Shown here: one piece after another, positions 24,140 to 33,217 of the stretch
How positions within the stretch are numbered: the first letter of the stretch is position 1
How the letters are laid out: the number at the start of each line of letters is the position of its first letter
Source: an uncultured Bacteroidia bacterium
Lineage (GTDB): Bacteria; Bacteroidota; Bacteroidia; Bacteroidales; UBA932
NCBI GenBank assembly: GCA_902784435.1
Contig: CACZUR010000012.1
Span: forward strand, 1 to 64,000
Direction of reading: 5' to 3'
Length of the DNA: 64,000 nucleotides
Notes under the pieces: model-generated
Databases searched by the model: none
Seen by the model: the letters and a program-made list of their open reading frames with translations, nothing else
Told to the model about the DNA's origin: nothing
Position numbers and translations under genes: made by a program

Positions 24140-24212
24140 TCGGGATGACTCGACTCGAACGAGCGACCCCTACGTCCCGAACGTAGTGCGCTACCAACTG
24201 CGCTACATCCCG
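24140..24212 (-). tRNA. tRNA-Pro (CGG)
   Basis: Minus-strand cloverleaf with acceptor stem CGGGATG/CATCCCG, anticodon stem CTACG/CGTAG, loop TTCGGGA with anticodon CGG, and T-loop TTCGAGT. It is 21 nt downstream of rpsT and probably processed from the rpsT transcript. Confidence 0.96.
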
Positions 24213-24233
24213 TTCCCGATAAAAAACAAGCTC

Positions 24234-24488
24234 TTAGGCGAGCTTGTTAATGTACATCTGCAGACCACTTTTGAGGTTGGAAGCCTTGTTCTTGTGGATA
24301 ACGCCGATCTTGGCAAGTTTATCGATCATTGCATAGACCTTGGGAGCATTCTCCTGGGCTTCTGCCTTATCTGTAGTGTTACGCAGGTCGCGGATTGCGT
24401 TCCTGGTTGTCTTTGCATAGTACTTGTTATGCAGGCGGTGACGCTCGCTCTGACGGGCGGCACGCGCGGCGGATTTAGTGTTTGCCAT
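24234..24488 (-). CDS. rpsT: 30S ribosomal protein S20
   Basis: An 84-aa basic protein ([18 protein letters not shown]) that binds 16S rRNA and helps 30S assembly; the length is normal. It is transcribed from an ideal promoter (24580-24610) with a leader of about 85 nt, room for the autoregulation known for S20. tRNA-Pro follows 21 nt downstream with a shared terminator. Confidence 0.96.
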   Translation of the reverse strand: MANTKSAARAARQSERHRLHNKYYAKTTRNAIRDLRNTTDKAEAQENAPKVYAMIDKLAKIGVIHKNKASNLKSGLQMYINKLA

Positions 24489-24579
24489 TATTTTACTTTT
24501 TTATATTTGGTAGTGGGTAATTGCGGGAATGAAAATCCCGAGTACTAACCGTTATACGAACCCACCAAACTTGGGATTG

Positions 24580-24610
24580 CAAAGGTAGTAATTTATTTTG
24601 GACTAGCAAA
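24580..24610 (-). promoter_or_regulatory. Consensus promoter of rpsT
   Basis: Read on the minus strand: TTTG (24607-24610), 19 nt, TACCTTTG (24580-24587). The region 24489-24579 is the rpsT leader. Confidence 0.8.
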
Positions 24611-24636
24611 ATTTTTTTACAATCCCTTGAAACTTT

Positions 24637-26475
24637 TTATTGGGCACTTACTTCCAGGGTCACCGTATAGGATTGTCCATCGGCCAGAACAACCTCGGCT
24701 TCGAGAATATGACTGCCGGCAGGAAGGACCACGGAATCCCCGGATACGGCCGTTCCGTCCAGTTTCCAGGCAACGCTATCCGGATCATTGCCATCCGGGG
24801 TAACCACAGCCAGCGAGAAAGCCTCTCCAGCCTGATAAATGCCGTTACCAGGGTTGGCGATGAACGGGAAATCCACACCGGAATAGACCACCTTCTTGAC
24901 TGTGGCAGTTACCTGCCCGCTTGCATAGGCAATGTTACTCAGCGCAAATTCGGACGCTGCGCCGTCCCAATCTATGGCAGTGAACGAAGTAACGGATTCA
25001 GTGCCGGGGAATGGAATACGGGTTTCGTCATACGTCAGCGGATAACCTGCATACTGACCTGTCCTGCAGGGCTGGGCGATACGGTCCTGGTCCTGGGCAG
25101 GAACGATATAATAGCAGGGATGCTGGGCGTTTTCGTTGATCTGGTTGGTCTGTTCCCAATTGTACCACAGATCATAGGCCGACACCGCCGAAGAGGTTTT
25201 TCCCACATAAACACTGACCATATGGGTAGTAGACTTGTCTATGTGGTATACAACGAGACCGGGACCGCCCGGCAGATACTTGTCCCAGCCTTCCAGGGAA
25301 CGGCACTCATACAGGAAATACTCTCCCTCGGTGGAGGTAGGAGTCTTGTATGCCACTTCGTTGTCGACGGAAGGAATCACGACGGGCCCAAAGGGCATGG
25401 GAAGGATGGCATCTTCGCTGGCCCATCCCAAGATAATCCTTTCCTCCAGATTAAAATACGGAGGCGTGTTTCCATCGTTGTTATAGGACCCGCTGCACAT
25501 GGTAGAATAGCTGTAGGGGTCTGCGCCACAGCCATGATTCTCGCCGAAAGTGGAACCGCTGTCACCGTAATCGGTATCGTAGAAATCCGGCAGACCCAGG
25601 GAATGACCGAATTCGTGACAAGTTGTGCCGATACCGCAGAGGGTCGATCCCTCATAGCCGTTCAATTCCGAAGTACAGAAGTATTTGTTCAGCTTTTTCC
25701 CGTCAAAATTATTCCCGTTCTTGATGGTCGCGTTATTCGAATAGGTGATTTCCCACTGATGCGGCCAGATGGTGTCTTCATCGGCCCCCTCGGCCTCGTT
25801 ATAACCGGCATAATAGAAGAGGATCATATCCACTTCCCCATCGTTGTCGTAATCATACTGGGAGAAATCGATCTGACCGTCCAGCAGCTGACAGGCCTCA
25901 AATACAGCCAGTTCCGGAGCCGTGTCATCTCCATTGGTCAGATTCCCGCCGTAAGTGGCCATTTCACCGGGCAGTGTTACCGGACCGTATACGTCAAAGA
26001 CGGGAAGAAACTTTCCATGGGAATTATCCTCATAGAAATTCCGGACCGACCCGGTGGCGCCATTATAACTGTAGCCATCCTGGTTAAGGAGGTTATGGAA
26101 CTTGGTATTGGGCTCGCCAACCTGAAAATCCTGATCCAAGAAGGACGCCAGGATAACCGGAATGTGACGCTCCCCCACGGTCATGGAAGAGGACGGCCGA
26201 CGGGAATGACTGCGGCGCTCACTTGCCTTTGCACGAAGCCTGGAACGATATTGAGTAGCGGTTTCATCGGAAACCCGGTAATAACCGTCTTTGTCCAGCC
26301 GGAGCAGACGGCCTTCGGTGTCGGTGGTCCAGTGCATCCACTCGTCACCGTGTTTCACAATCTCGATGACGGTGCCGTCCGGCTGGGTGTAACGAATCTT
26401 TCCCGGCTTGGCGGGAACCGCACCCAGGGAAAAGGCCATGCAGGCCAGCATCAAAATACATACTATCTTTTTCAT
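24637..26475 (-). CDS. Secreted M6-family metalloprotease
   Basis: A 612-aa protein with a signal peptide (about 1-19). The catalytic zinc motif is HEFGHSLGLPD, with H287, E288 and H291 and a downstream aspartate, as in immune inhibitor A-type M6 proteases. DYDNDGEVD at 208-216 is a calcium-binding loop. The last about 90 residues form an Ig-like beta domain. No type IX secretion C-terminal signature is obvious. Its start lies 3 nt after the fimbrillin-like lipoprotein stop, so the two are made together. It probably degrades external or host proteins, which is inference. Confidence 0.9.
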   Translation of the reverse strand: MKKIVCILMLACMAFSLGAVPAKPGKIRYTQPDGTVIEIVKHGDEWMHWTTDTEGRLLRLDKDGYYRVSDETATQYRSRLRAKASERRSHSRRPSSSMTVGERHIPVILASFLDQDFQVGEPNTKFHNLLNQDGYSYNGATGSVRNFYEDNSHGKFLPVFDVYGPVTLPGEMATYGGNLTNGDDTAPELAVFEACQLLDGQIDFSQYDYDNDGEVDMILFYYAGYNEAEGADEDTIWPHQWEITYSNNATIKNGNNFDGKKLNKYFCTSELNGYEGSTLCGIGTTCHEFGHSLGLPDFYDTDYGDSGSTFGENHGCGADPYSYSTMCSGSYNNDGNTPPYFNLEERIILGWASEDAILPMPFGPVVIPSVDNEVAYKTPTSTEGEYFLYECRSLEGWDKYLPGGPGLVVYHIDKSTTHMVSVYVGKTSSAVSAYDLWYNWEQTNQINENAQHPCYYIVPAQDQDRIAQPCRTGQYAGYPLTYDETRIPFPGTESVTSFTAIDWDGAASEFALSNIAYASGQVTATVKKVVYSGVDFPFIANPGNGIYQAGEAFSLAVVTPDGNDPDSVAWKLDGTAVSGDSVVLPAGSHILEAEVVLADGQSYTVTLEVSAQ

Positions 26476-26478
26476 CTC

Positions 26479-28164
26479 TTAGCGGCTAATGATTACACCT
26501 TTTCCCTTGGCATCGCCCATCCACACTTTGTCATCACTTGTTTTCAGGACATACCATTTGTAATTCTGCGACAGGACTTCCGTCTTATCCTTCCGCCAGG
26601 CCACATTTACCGTTACGGATGTGCCTACGGCGAAACCGCTTTCGTAGCCGGAGATGACCATCTGTTCCTTCTGGGCGGGATCCAGCAGCACATACGTAAG
26701 GGCGTTCCCCTCATGGAAACGGACATACTGGTCGGTTCCGGGCACATACGTGCGGACGGTAGTGCCCAGATACAGTCCGGGCTGGTCCCACTGCGTCACA
26801 TATTCCGGATTGGCGGGAACACTGCTTTTGCGGTAAAAACGCACCTCCGTTTTCACACTCGTGGAGGAGCCGTAGCAGGAAAAACGGGGCGAACCGTTGT
26901 TGTAATTATACCGCATCTGGTTCCGGCTACCTGACAGGGCCTTAACAGTAGCATCTCCATCACCGTTGATGGAAATGCTCCATTTGGCATAATTGTCAAC
27001 GGAACTGACGGTTTTCAGATAATTGCTGTTGTCACTACTCTGCGCAGCCAGATACCCATCCGGAGCCGAGAACGTCCAATCGACTCCACTGATTCCAAGG
27101 CTTATGACAGCGGCGTCTGACGGCACTTCGAGAATGCTTTCATTCTCCACGGTAACCGGCGTAGCCAGACGGAAATTGGTATTGCTGCTCTGCCCGCCCA
27201 TGACATAGGAGCCATCCGGGCTGACAATCAGGATATCATCCCCATCCTGCAGTTCGTCTGCATCCTTCACCAGGATATAGGCATCGCTGCCGCCAGGAAG
27301 CTTGTATGTGACATCCGCCTCGGTAAGTTTTACCGCGATGGGCAGGACATGTCCGGCCGTCAGGACCAAATCACTGGCCAGGCTGATGGTCTTGGAAAAG
27401 GAGTAATTTCCGCTTTGGGCCGATATGGTCATCCGGGTTCCCGCAGAAAGGGTTTGCGGAAGCACGCCCAGCATGGAAACGCCGGAGACGGGAAGGCCGT
27501 TCCCATGCAGGATGGTGACGCTGCTCTCCCCCTCGATGACGTCGCCCAGGCTGGCGGCCGGCAGGTCTAGCGTAACCATACCCGCCAGCGGCGCATACGA
27601 GTCCACGCTCACGGTCACGGAAGAAAGGAGCTCATTGTCCAGGCTGACCCCGCTCTGGTTGTTGAAACTGACTTTCAGGAAAGCCGCCAGGCGTTTGAAA
27701 GAAGCTTCCACCGTAGGGTGCGACTGGGTGATTGCCAGCGGCTTGGAAACCAGGATATCGGCCGCGGCGTCGAAGGAGCCGTTGGCCTGCTGCGTCTGCG
27801 AAGAAGGGAAGTCCAGGACCGGCTGGCCCTCCGAAAGCGTCTGTGTATAAGGATAATAGGCATAATAGGTGCCGGCCGATGCAAGCGTTCCTTCGAAAGC
27901 GCCCTGGGTTACACTGCCCTGGAACGTGGGAGTGAACGCGTCGTTGCTGTCGGTGGCGTTGGAAACGCCCAGACGGTCCGTGTCCAGCCAAAGGACCTGG
28001 GCACCGTCTTCGGTAGCCGTTTTTGATGCAGGATCGGCGGTGGTAATGGAAACATGGATTTCTCCCTCTTCCACTTCGATGGCCGGATTCTCGGCTTCCT
28101 GCTTACAGGCCGGGAACGCAAAGGCGGCGGCCAAAAGAATTGCGGAACGAACAATTGTCTTCAT
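26479..28164 (-). CDS. Fimbrillin-like lipoprotein
   Basis: A 561-aa protein starting MKTIVRSAILLAAAFAFPAC with a lipobox cysteine at about residue 20, followed by an acidic spacer (EVEEGEIHVS) typical of surface-exported Bacteroidota lipoproteins. The N-terminal half has the fimbrillin/FimA-like pattern (SKTATEDGAQVLWLDTDRLGV, LKVSFNNQSG, LTAGHVLPI). The rest is beta-rich with a repeat-like HEGNALTYVLLDP segment. The ATG at 28164 is preferred because it begins the signal peptide. It is sandwiched between a 60-aa protein and the M6 protease. It could be a minor pilin or adhesin; function not established. Confidence 0.72.
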   Translation of the reverse strand: MKTIVRSAILLAAAFAFPACKQEAENPAIEVEEGEIHVSITTADPASKTATEDGAQVLWLDTDRLGVSNATDSNDAFTPTFQGSVTQGAFEGTLASAGTYYAYYPYTQTLSEGQPVLDFPSSQTQQANGSFDAAADILVSKPLAITQSHPTVEASFKRLAAFLKVSFNNQSGVSLDNELLSSVTVSVDSYAPLAGMVTLDLPAASLGDVIEGESSVTILHGNGLPVSGVSMLGVLPQTLSAGTRMTISAQSGNYSFSKTISLASDLVLTAGHVLPIAVKLTEADVTYKLPGGSDAYILVKDADELQDGDDILIVSPDGSYVMGGQSSNTNFRLATPVTVENESILEVPSDAAVISLGISGVDWTFSAPDGYLAAQSSDNSNYLKTVSSVDNYAKWSISINGDGDATVKALSGSRNQMRYNYNNGSPRFSCYGSSTSVKTEVRFYRKSSVPANPEYVTQWDQPGLYLGTTVRTYVPGTDQYVRFHEGNALTYVLLDPAQKEQMVISGYESGFAVGTSVTVNVAWRKDKTEVLSQNYKWYVLKTSDDKVWMGDAKGKGVIISR

Positions 28165-28177
28165 AAGGCACGCAGGA

Positions 28178-28360
28178 TTAAAGGATTCCATCCCCAAAGA
28201 GAGGGATGCCGAAAGGAAGAGGATCGTCCGTTACCAAAGTGGAACCCGGAGTGCCGGGTTCTCCGAATCCGGAGGTCTGAAGGATGCCGCCTTCCGCAAA
28301 AAAGGCGCACACTTCACAGGAAGGGGCCTCATAAAGTCCCTCTTTTACTTTGTTTATCAT
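28178..28360 (-). CDS. Small 60-aa protein upstream of the fimbrillin-like lipoprotein
   Basis: A 60-aa protein beginning MINKVKEGLYEAPSCEV and continuing AEGGILQTSGFGEPG. Its ATG directly abuts the DUF4837 stop (TAA then ATG), and the lipoprotein ATG is 13 nt past its stop, so translation is coupled on both sides. The Y-E-A-P, E-V and E-G-x-I-L-x-x-S-G pattern resembles short Bacteroidales proteins I have seen beside surface lipoprotein genes, but I know no assigned function. There is no signal peptide, two cysteines, and a Gly/Pro-rich C-terminus. Confidence 0.65.
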   Translation of the reverse strand: MINKVKEGLYEAPSCEVCAFFAEGGILQTSGFGEPGTPGSTLVTDDPLPFGIPLFGDGIL

Positions 28361-29383
28361 TTATTTTTTTAGGTTTGTGTTTTCCGTTTGATCCGCCCAT
28401 TCAAAAGAGTAGAGCAGCGATTCCACCTGGCGCAGATACTGCCTTTTGTCGTAGCGGGGAGCAAATACAAATGCCTCCAGGACAATCATTTTCTTGCCGT
28501 CCGGGCTGTAGAAGGAATGCGAGACGAAGGGGCCTCCCATGAAATCCCCGTGCACTTCCCAGAAGCCGCGGGTTTCCACGAAGTCGCGGCCGTGGTACCG
28601 CAGGCTGCGGAAGCTGGGTTCCTGCGCCGTAGAAGTGGTCATGTAGGAGCCGTCTACGGTTCCGGGAACATTGGCCTGCATGATCCGGTTGCGGGTTTCG
28701 ATGATACTCTCCGGGGCGAAATCGATTTCAGGCACGCCGGTGGCGTCGTAACTGTACACCAGCACGGTCTGGTTGGTATACTGCTTTTCGTCGGCAATCC
28801 AGGTGAAATCGTCCGTGAGCTTGCGGCAGCGGTAGCCGGAAGGGAAATGCAGGATGCCGCCGGTTACCTGCTTGACAGGGGCCTGCAGCGCCCTTTCTTC
28901 GTACAGTTTGGCATTGGCGATGATGCGGTCCCGCTCCGACTGCTCAAAGTATTCCGCAACCACCGGGGCGGCCTCTTCGAAGAGGGAACGGGCCTGCGCC
29001 TGGTCTGCCGCATTGATCTGGACCACCGCCTGAGGCTGTGCCCATACGTTGTTCTTATACACCACGCCGTTGGTGGCATTCTGCGGGTCGATGTTTACCA
29101 GCAGCAGATTCCGGTGCATCTTGAACATATTGGTAAAGCTGCCCGGAGGGACGTTGGACAGAGCGTACAGCGGCTCCCGCTGGGCCAGATACGGCGTATC
29201 CGAAGCCAGGGCACCCCGGATGGCAACGCCCAGGTTGCCTTCCCACTGCTCGCGCTCGATCACCACCAGCACTTCCCCCGCCTTGCCGCTCACATTGGGC
29301 AGCAGGGTGCGCTTGGAATTGTTTTTGCAACCGGCCAGGGCCAGGATGCAGGCCACGACGGCCAAAAAGCGAAACTGTCTCAT
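28361..29383 (-). CDS. DUF4837 family lipoprotein
   Basis: A 340-aa protein with lipobox LALAGC near residue 19. The body matches the Bacteroidota DUF4837 family (SGKAGEVLVVIEREQWEG, NVPPGSFTNMFKMHRN, PSGYRCRKLTDDFTW). The function is unknown. It lies 4 nt after rseP in the conserved order M23-dxr-rseP-DUF4837, which suggests an envelope role. Confidence 0.85.
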   Translation of the reverse strand: MRQFRFLAVVACILALAGCKNNSKRTLLPNVSGKAGEVLVVIEREQWEGNLGVAIRGALASDTPYLAQREPLYALSNVPPGSFTNMFKMHRNLLLVNIDPQNATNGVVYKNNVWAQPQAVVQINAADQAQARSLFEEAAPVVAEYFEQSERDRIIANAKLYEERALQAPVKQVTGGILHFPSGYRCRKLTDDFTWIADEKQYTNQTVLVYSYDATGVPEIDFAPESIIETRNRIMQANVPGTVDGSYMTTSTAQEPSFRSLRYHGRDFVETRGFWEVHGDFMGGPFVSHSFYSPDGKKMIVLEAFVFAPRYDKRQYLRQVESLLYSFEWADQTENTNLKK

Positions 29384-29387
29384 AGGT

Positions 29388-30722
29388 CTATTGTATTAAT
29401 CTTGCAATGTCGTTTCCGAAAGCCAGGAACATCAGCAGCAAGAGTAGTGCCATTCCAATCAGTTGAGCAATGGCCAGGAAACGGTCCGATGGCTTGCGCC
29501 CGGTAAAGATTTCGTACAGGCAGAAGACGATGTGTCCGCCGTCCAGCGCAGGAACGGGCAGCAGGTTCATCACGCCCAGCATGATGGAGAGCATGGCCAG
29601 AATATACAGGAACTGCAGCCAGTCCCAGCTGGAGGGGAACACCTGGCCGATGGCCACGAAACTGCCCACCGACTTGTAGGCTCCCGTGGAAGGAGTGGCC
29701 ACCAGCCGGAGGTCCTTCAGATAGGAAGTAACGGTTTCCCAGCCCCAGGCGCAGCCGGCAGGGATGGCCTCCCAGAAACCATAGTCCCGGTGCTGCAGGG
29801 ACGGATTCCGGAAAAAGACGCCCAGCCGGCCCAGGGAGTCTACCTGAACGGGCAGCGACAGGCTGTCGGCCCCGCGGGCGATGCCCACCGGCACCTCTTC
29901 TCCGGGATGCAGCCGGAGAATCTTTTGTGCATCCTGCAGATAAGGCGTGCGCTCCCCCAGCACCGCCACGATGCGGTCCCCTCTCAGGAGGCCCGCCCCG
30001 GCGTTGGGACCGCCGGCCATGACGCTGTCTACCACGAAGGGAAGCGCGATGTCAAACATGCCGGGCGTATTGAGCACATCCCCGATCATGGACTGGTCTA
30101 TGTAGATGTCCAGGGTGTCGGCCCCGCGGAGGACGGTGGCTTTCCTGACCTGCCGTCGGGCCAGGTCGGCCTGCAGGTCCATGAAATCCTGCGGCGCCCA
30201 GCCGTCGTACAGCAAGATGCGGTCTCCGGTGCGGAAACCCATGTCGTAGCCCAGCTGGTTCACGTACACGGGGCTGTCGTTGGCCATATAATTGCGTCCC
30301 CAGCCGGCCAGGATGCCGATAAACAGCAGCAGGGCCAGGAGGAAATTGTTGAGCACGCCGCCCGCCATCACAAACAGGCGCTGCCAGGCCGGCTTGGACC
30401 GGAATTCCCACGGCTGAGGCTCCTGCCTGAGCTGGTCCGTATCCATGGACTCGTCAATCATCCCGGCAATCTTGCAGTAGCCGCCCAGGGGCAGCCATCC
30501 TATTCCGTATTCCGTTTCCCATTTGGCGGCCGATGGCACCAGTTTCACGAACCAGGGCATCCTGGTAGAAAACAGCTTGATGCCGCGGATATCGAAAAAG
30601 AGGAAGAATTTGTCTACCCGGATGTGGAAAATGCGGGCCCACATGAAGTGTCCGGCCTCATGGATGACGATGAGGACGGACAGGGCCAGGATTACCTGCA
30701 GTATTTTGAGCAGTACCGTCAT
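29388..30722 (-). CDS. rseP: RseP-type site-2 intramembrane metalloprotease
   Basis: A 444-aa inner-membrane protease. The zinc motif HEAGH is at 21-25 in the first membrane helix, and the second motif NLLPVPALDGGH lies near residue 395. Two PDZ-like regions sit between them. Members cut membrane-bound anti-sigma factors or clear signal peptides. Its first 4 bases overlap the dxr stop (ATGA). Confidence 0.93.
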   Translation of the reverse strand: MTVLLKILQVILALSVLIVIHEAGHFMWARIFHIRVDKFFLFFDIRGIKLFSTRMPWFVKLVPSAAKWETEYGIGWLPLGGYCKIAGMIDESMDTDQLRQEPQPWEFRSKPAWQRLFVMAGGVLNNFLLALLLFIGILAGWGRNYMANDSPVYVNQLGYDMGFRTGDRILLYDGWAPQDFMDLQADLARRQVRKATVLRGADTLDIYIDQSMIGDVLNTPGMFDIALPFVVDSVMAGGPNAGAGLLRGDRIVAVLGERTPYLQDAQKILRLHPGEEVPVGIARGADSLSLPVQVDSLGRLGVFFRNPSLQHRDYGFWEAIPAGCAWGWETVTSYLKDLRLVATPSTGAYKSVGSFVAIGQVFPSSWDWLQFLYILAMLSIMLGVMNLLPVPALDGGHIVFCLYEIFTGRKPSDRFLAIAQLIGMALLLLLMFLAFGNDIARLIQ

Positions 30723-31864
30723 GCAAAGCAGTTCAGGGCCAGACGATATGCCTCCTCATGGGTGGCGAAGATATCTTCCAGCGTAGGGTTCTGGACAAAG
30801 TCCGTCGTGTCCATCACGCGGGCCAGGGTGGCCGGGATGTCATAAAAACCGATCCGGTCCTGCAGATAGGCCGCCACGGCCGCTTCGTTGGCGGCATTCA
30901 TGGCGCAGGGGATGTTGCCTCCTCTTTCGATGGCGTCGAAAGCCAGCTGCAGGCAAGGGAACTTCTCCTTGTCCGGTTCAAAGAAAGTCAAGTCTTTCAA
31001 CTGGTTGAAATCCAAGCGTTTTCCATCCAGCGGCAGGCGGTCCGGGTAGGCCATGGCCAGAGCGATGGGGATGCGCATATCCGGCTGCCCCAGCTGGGCC
31101 AGCACGGCGCCATCCTGAAATTCCACCATGGAGTGGATCACGGATTCCGGATGCACCACCACATGGATTTTGCTAGCCGGTTCCCCGAACAGCCACTTGG
31201 CCTCGATGACCTCGAAACCCTTGTTCATCATGGTGGCCGAGTCGATGGTGATCTTGGCGCCCATATCCCAGTTGGGATGTTTCAGGGCCTGTTCTTTCCG
31301 GGCCGATGCAATCTGCTCCCGCGGCCAGGTGCGGAAAGGACCGCCGGAAGCCGTGAGATGGATCAGGTGCACGGGATTGCCCTGTGCGGCCATCAGGCAC
31401 TGGAAGATGGCCGAATGCTCGGAGTCTACCGGATAGATGGGTGAGTGGAAGCGGGCGGCCTCCCCCATCACCAGTTCCCCGGCCGCCACCAGGGTCTCCT
31501 TGTTGGCCAGGGCGATGGTTTTTCCGGCGCGGATGGCCGCCAGCGTAGGTTTCAGGCCGCTGAAGCCCACCATGGCCGCCACCACCACCTGCACGCAGGT
31601 TTCCTGTACCAGGGCGCAGGCTTCGTCGATTCCCAGATGCACCTGGATGCGTTCCGGCAGCGCCTCCCGCACCGCCCGGTATTTGTCCGGGTTACAGATG
31701 ACCACATGGGGGACATCGAACCGAAGCGCCTGCTGCACAAGCAGCTGCGCATTGTTGTTGGCGCTGATCATAAATACCGAAAAACGCCCGGGATGCTGCC
31801 GTACAACATCCAGCGTCTGCGTTCCGATGGATCCCGTAGATCCCAGTATGGCAATGCTTTTCAC
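30719..31864 (-). CDS. dxr: 1-deoxy-D-xylulose 5-phosphate reductoisomerase
   Basis: A 381-aa NADPH enzyme of the MEP isoprenoid pathway. An N-terminal GSTGSIGTQTLDVV binds NADPH, and VDSEHSA and a TASGGPFR segment form the active site. Length and motifs are complete. It is translationally coupled with rseP (4-bp overlap) and 3 nt after the M23 gene. Its product path leads towards UppS at 46.4 kb. Confidence 0.95.
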   Translation of the reverse strand: MKSIAILGSTGSIGTQTLDVVRQHPGRFSVFMISANNNAQLLVQQALRFDVPHVVICNPDKYRAVREALPERIQVHLGIDEACALVQETCVQVVVAAMVGFSGLKPTLAAIRAGKTIALANKETLVAAGELVMGEAARFHSPIYPVDSEHSAIFQCLMAAQGNPVHLIHLTASGGPFRTWPREQIASARKEQALKHPNWDMGAKITIDSATMMNKGFEVIEAKWLFGEPASKIHVVVHPESVIHSMVEFQDGAVLAQLGQPDMRIPIALAMAYPDRLPLDGKRLDFNQLKDLTFFEPDKEKFPCLQLAFDAIERGGNIPCAMNAANEAAVAAYLQDRIGFYDIPATLARVMDTTDFVQNPTLEDIFATHEEAYRLALNCFA

Positions 31865-31867
31865 CGC

Positions 31868-32710
31868 TTAGAATTTTATATACTGCACAGGGTCTACCGC
31901 CTGGCCGTCGCTCCACAGTTCGAAGTGCAGGTGGTCTCCCTTGGTGAGCGAGGCCGACGATGCCAGCACCCCGACGGCCGTACCGGCTTTCACGGCATCT
32001 CCCGTCTTGCGCAGGATTTTCTGGTTGTTCTTGTAAATGGAGAGGATGTCTCCGCTGTGCTGGATGGCCAGCGTGTAGCCGCTGCCTTCTTCCCATGCGC
32101 TGTACACCACGGTGCCGTCCAGGACGGCCATGACCATGGTTCCGGCCGGGGCCGTGATGTCTACCCAGGGATGGAGGGTGCGGTCGAAGCCTTTGGAAAC
32201 CACCCCCTTGATGGGCGTGAAGAAAGACAGTGCCTCAATGGGAAGGTTCCGCCGGACGGTGGTGTTGATCTCGAACTGCTCCTCTTGCAGGACATCGGCC
32301 CGGAGGAGGGAATCCCGGACGGCGTAGAAGCGGGACCCGTCGGCCGACAAATCCCTTTCGCTGGCAGAAATGAGACCGTCCATGCGGATAGGGTCTTCCC
32401 CGGCCACGATGCGCCGGAGGTTTTCCGTGTACAGTTCCCACTGGAGGATGCGGGTTTGCAGCGAGTCTATGCGAAGGGCATTCTGCACGGCCTGCCGGCG
32501 GGTCTGTGCGTCCGGATAGCCGGGGATAAAGGTGCGCAGGGGCGTAAACGCTATGATGCTGAAAATGAGCAACAGCAGCAGGATGCCGCCCGACACGGCC
32601 GCCCAGATGAACTGGGTGCGCGTGAAGCGGACGCTCCACAGGCGGCCGTGCGTGGCGCTGTCTTGCAGCAACAGGCGGAAAGAACGGACTTTCTTATCGG
32701 GTTTCTCCAT
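31868..32710 (-). CDS. Membrane-anchored M23 (LytM-type) peptidase
   Basis: A 280-aa protein with one N-terminal transmembrane helix (about 34-54), a helical linker and a LytM domain. The H-x-x-x-D zinc motif appears as HPWVD and the second motif as HLHFE, so the enzyme or an amidase-activating LytM factor is plausible. It is the first gene of the dxr-rseP-DUF4837 operon. Confidence 0.88.
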   Translation of the reverse strand: MEKPDKKVRSFRLLLQDSATHGRLWSVRFTRTQFIWAAVSGGILLLLLIFSIIAFTPLRTFIPGYPDAQTRRQAVQNALRIDSLQTRILQWELYTENLRRIVAGEDPIRMDGLISASERDLSADGSRFYAVRDSLLRADVLQEEQFEINTTVRRNLPIEALSFFTPIKGVVSKGFDRTLHPWVDITAPAGTMVMAVLDGTVVYSAWEEGSGYTLAIQHSGDILSIYKNNQKILRKTGDAVKAGTAVGVLASSASLTKGDHLHFELWSDGQAVDPVQYIKF

Positions 32711-32718
32711 AAAATTCG

Positions 32719-32726
32719 TATCTTTG
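32719..32726 (+). promoter_or_regulatory. -7 box for ruvX-def
   Basis: TATCTTTG ends 8 nt before the ruvX ATG in a 24-bp divergent gap. No matching box is visible for the minus-strand M23 gene. Confidence 0.55.
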
Positions 32727-32734
32727 CAGACTGT

Positions 32735-33217
32735 ATGGACAGAATCATCGGCATAGATTACGGACGCCGTCGCACCGGCGTGGCCACCAGCGACCCGCTG
32801 GGAATCTTCGCTACCGCCCTGGATACAGTCGATTCTACAAAGTTAATAGATTATCTCAAAAATTACGCCGAAAAGGAGACAATCGTGCATTTTGTAGTCG
32901 GTTATCCGGTGAATATGGACGGACGGCCCTCGGAAGCGCAGGCCGATGTAGACGCCTTCCTGAAAGTGCTGAACAAGGCTTTCCCCGCGGTGCCCGTAAC
33001 CCTGGAGGACGAGCGTTTCACCTCCGTCCTGGCTCACCGGGCCATGATTGACGGCGGGATGAAGGCATCGGCCCGCAAAGACAAGGCCTCGGTAGACAAG
33101 ATATCGGCCGCCATCATCCTGCAGAGCTATCTGGACCGCACCGGCGGCGGCATCGGCACCATCCCCGCAGACGTCCCGGAAAGCCTGTCCCGCAACAAGA
33201 CAAGAAGGAAAAAATGA
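32735..33217 (+). CDS. ruvX: Putative pre-16S rRNA nuclease / Holliday junction resolvase YqgF
   Basis: A 160-aa RNase H-fold protein: GIDYGRRRTGVA with the first catalytic aspartate (D7), GYPVNMDG, and DERFTS with a later KASVDKISAA containing the final aspartate. YqgF matures the 16S rRNA 5' end. The ATG at 32735 gives the normal N-terminus. The stop overlaps the def start by 4 bp. Confidence 0.93.
   Translation: MDRIIGIDYGRRRTGVATSDPLGIFATALDTVDSTKLIDYLKNYAEKETIVHFVVGYPVNMDGRPSEAQADVDAFLKVLNKAFPAVPVTLEDERFTSVLAHRAMIDGGMKASARKDKASVDKISAAIILQSYLDRTGGGIGTIPADVPESLSRNKTRRKK

Noticed and set aside
24015..24548. 177-codon plus-strand frame through tRNA-Pro and rpsT
   Set aside because: It runs antisense through a tRNA, a terminator and a ribosomal protein gene.
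24640..26934. 764-codon plus-strand frame opposite the M6 protease and lipoprotein genes
   Set aside because: Crosses two coupled genes in antisense and has no recognisable motif or signal; the M6 frame contains an intact zinc site.
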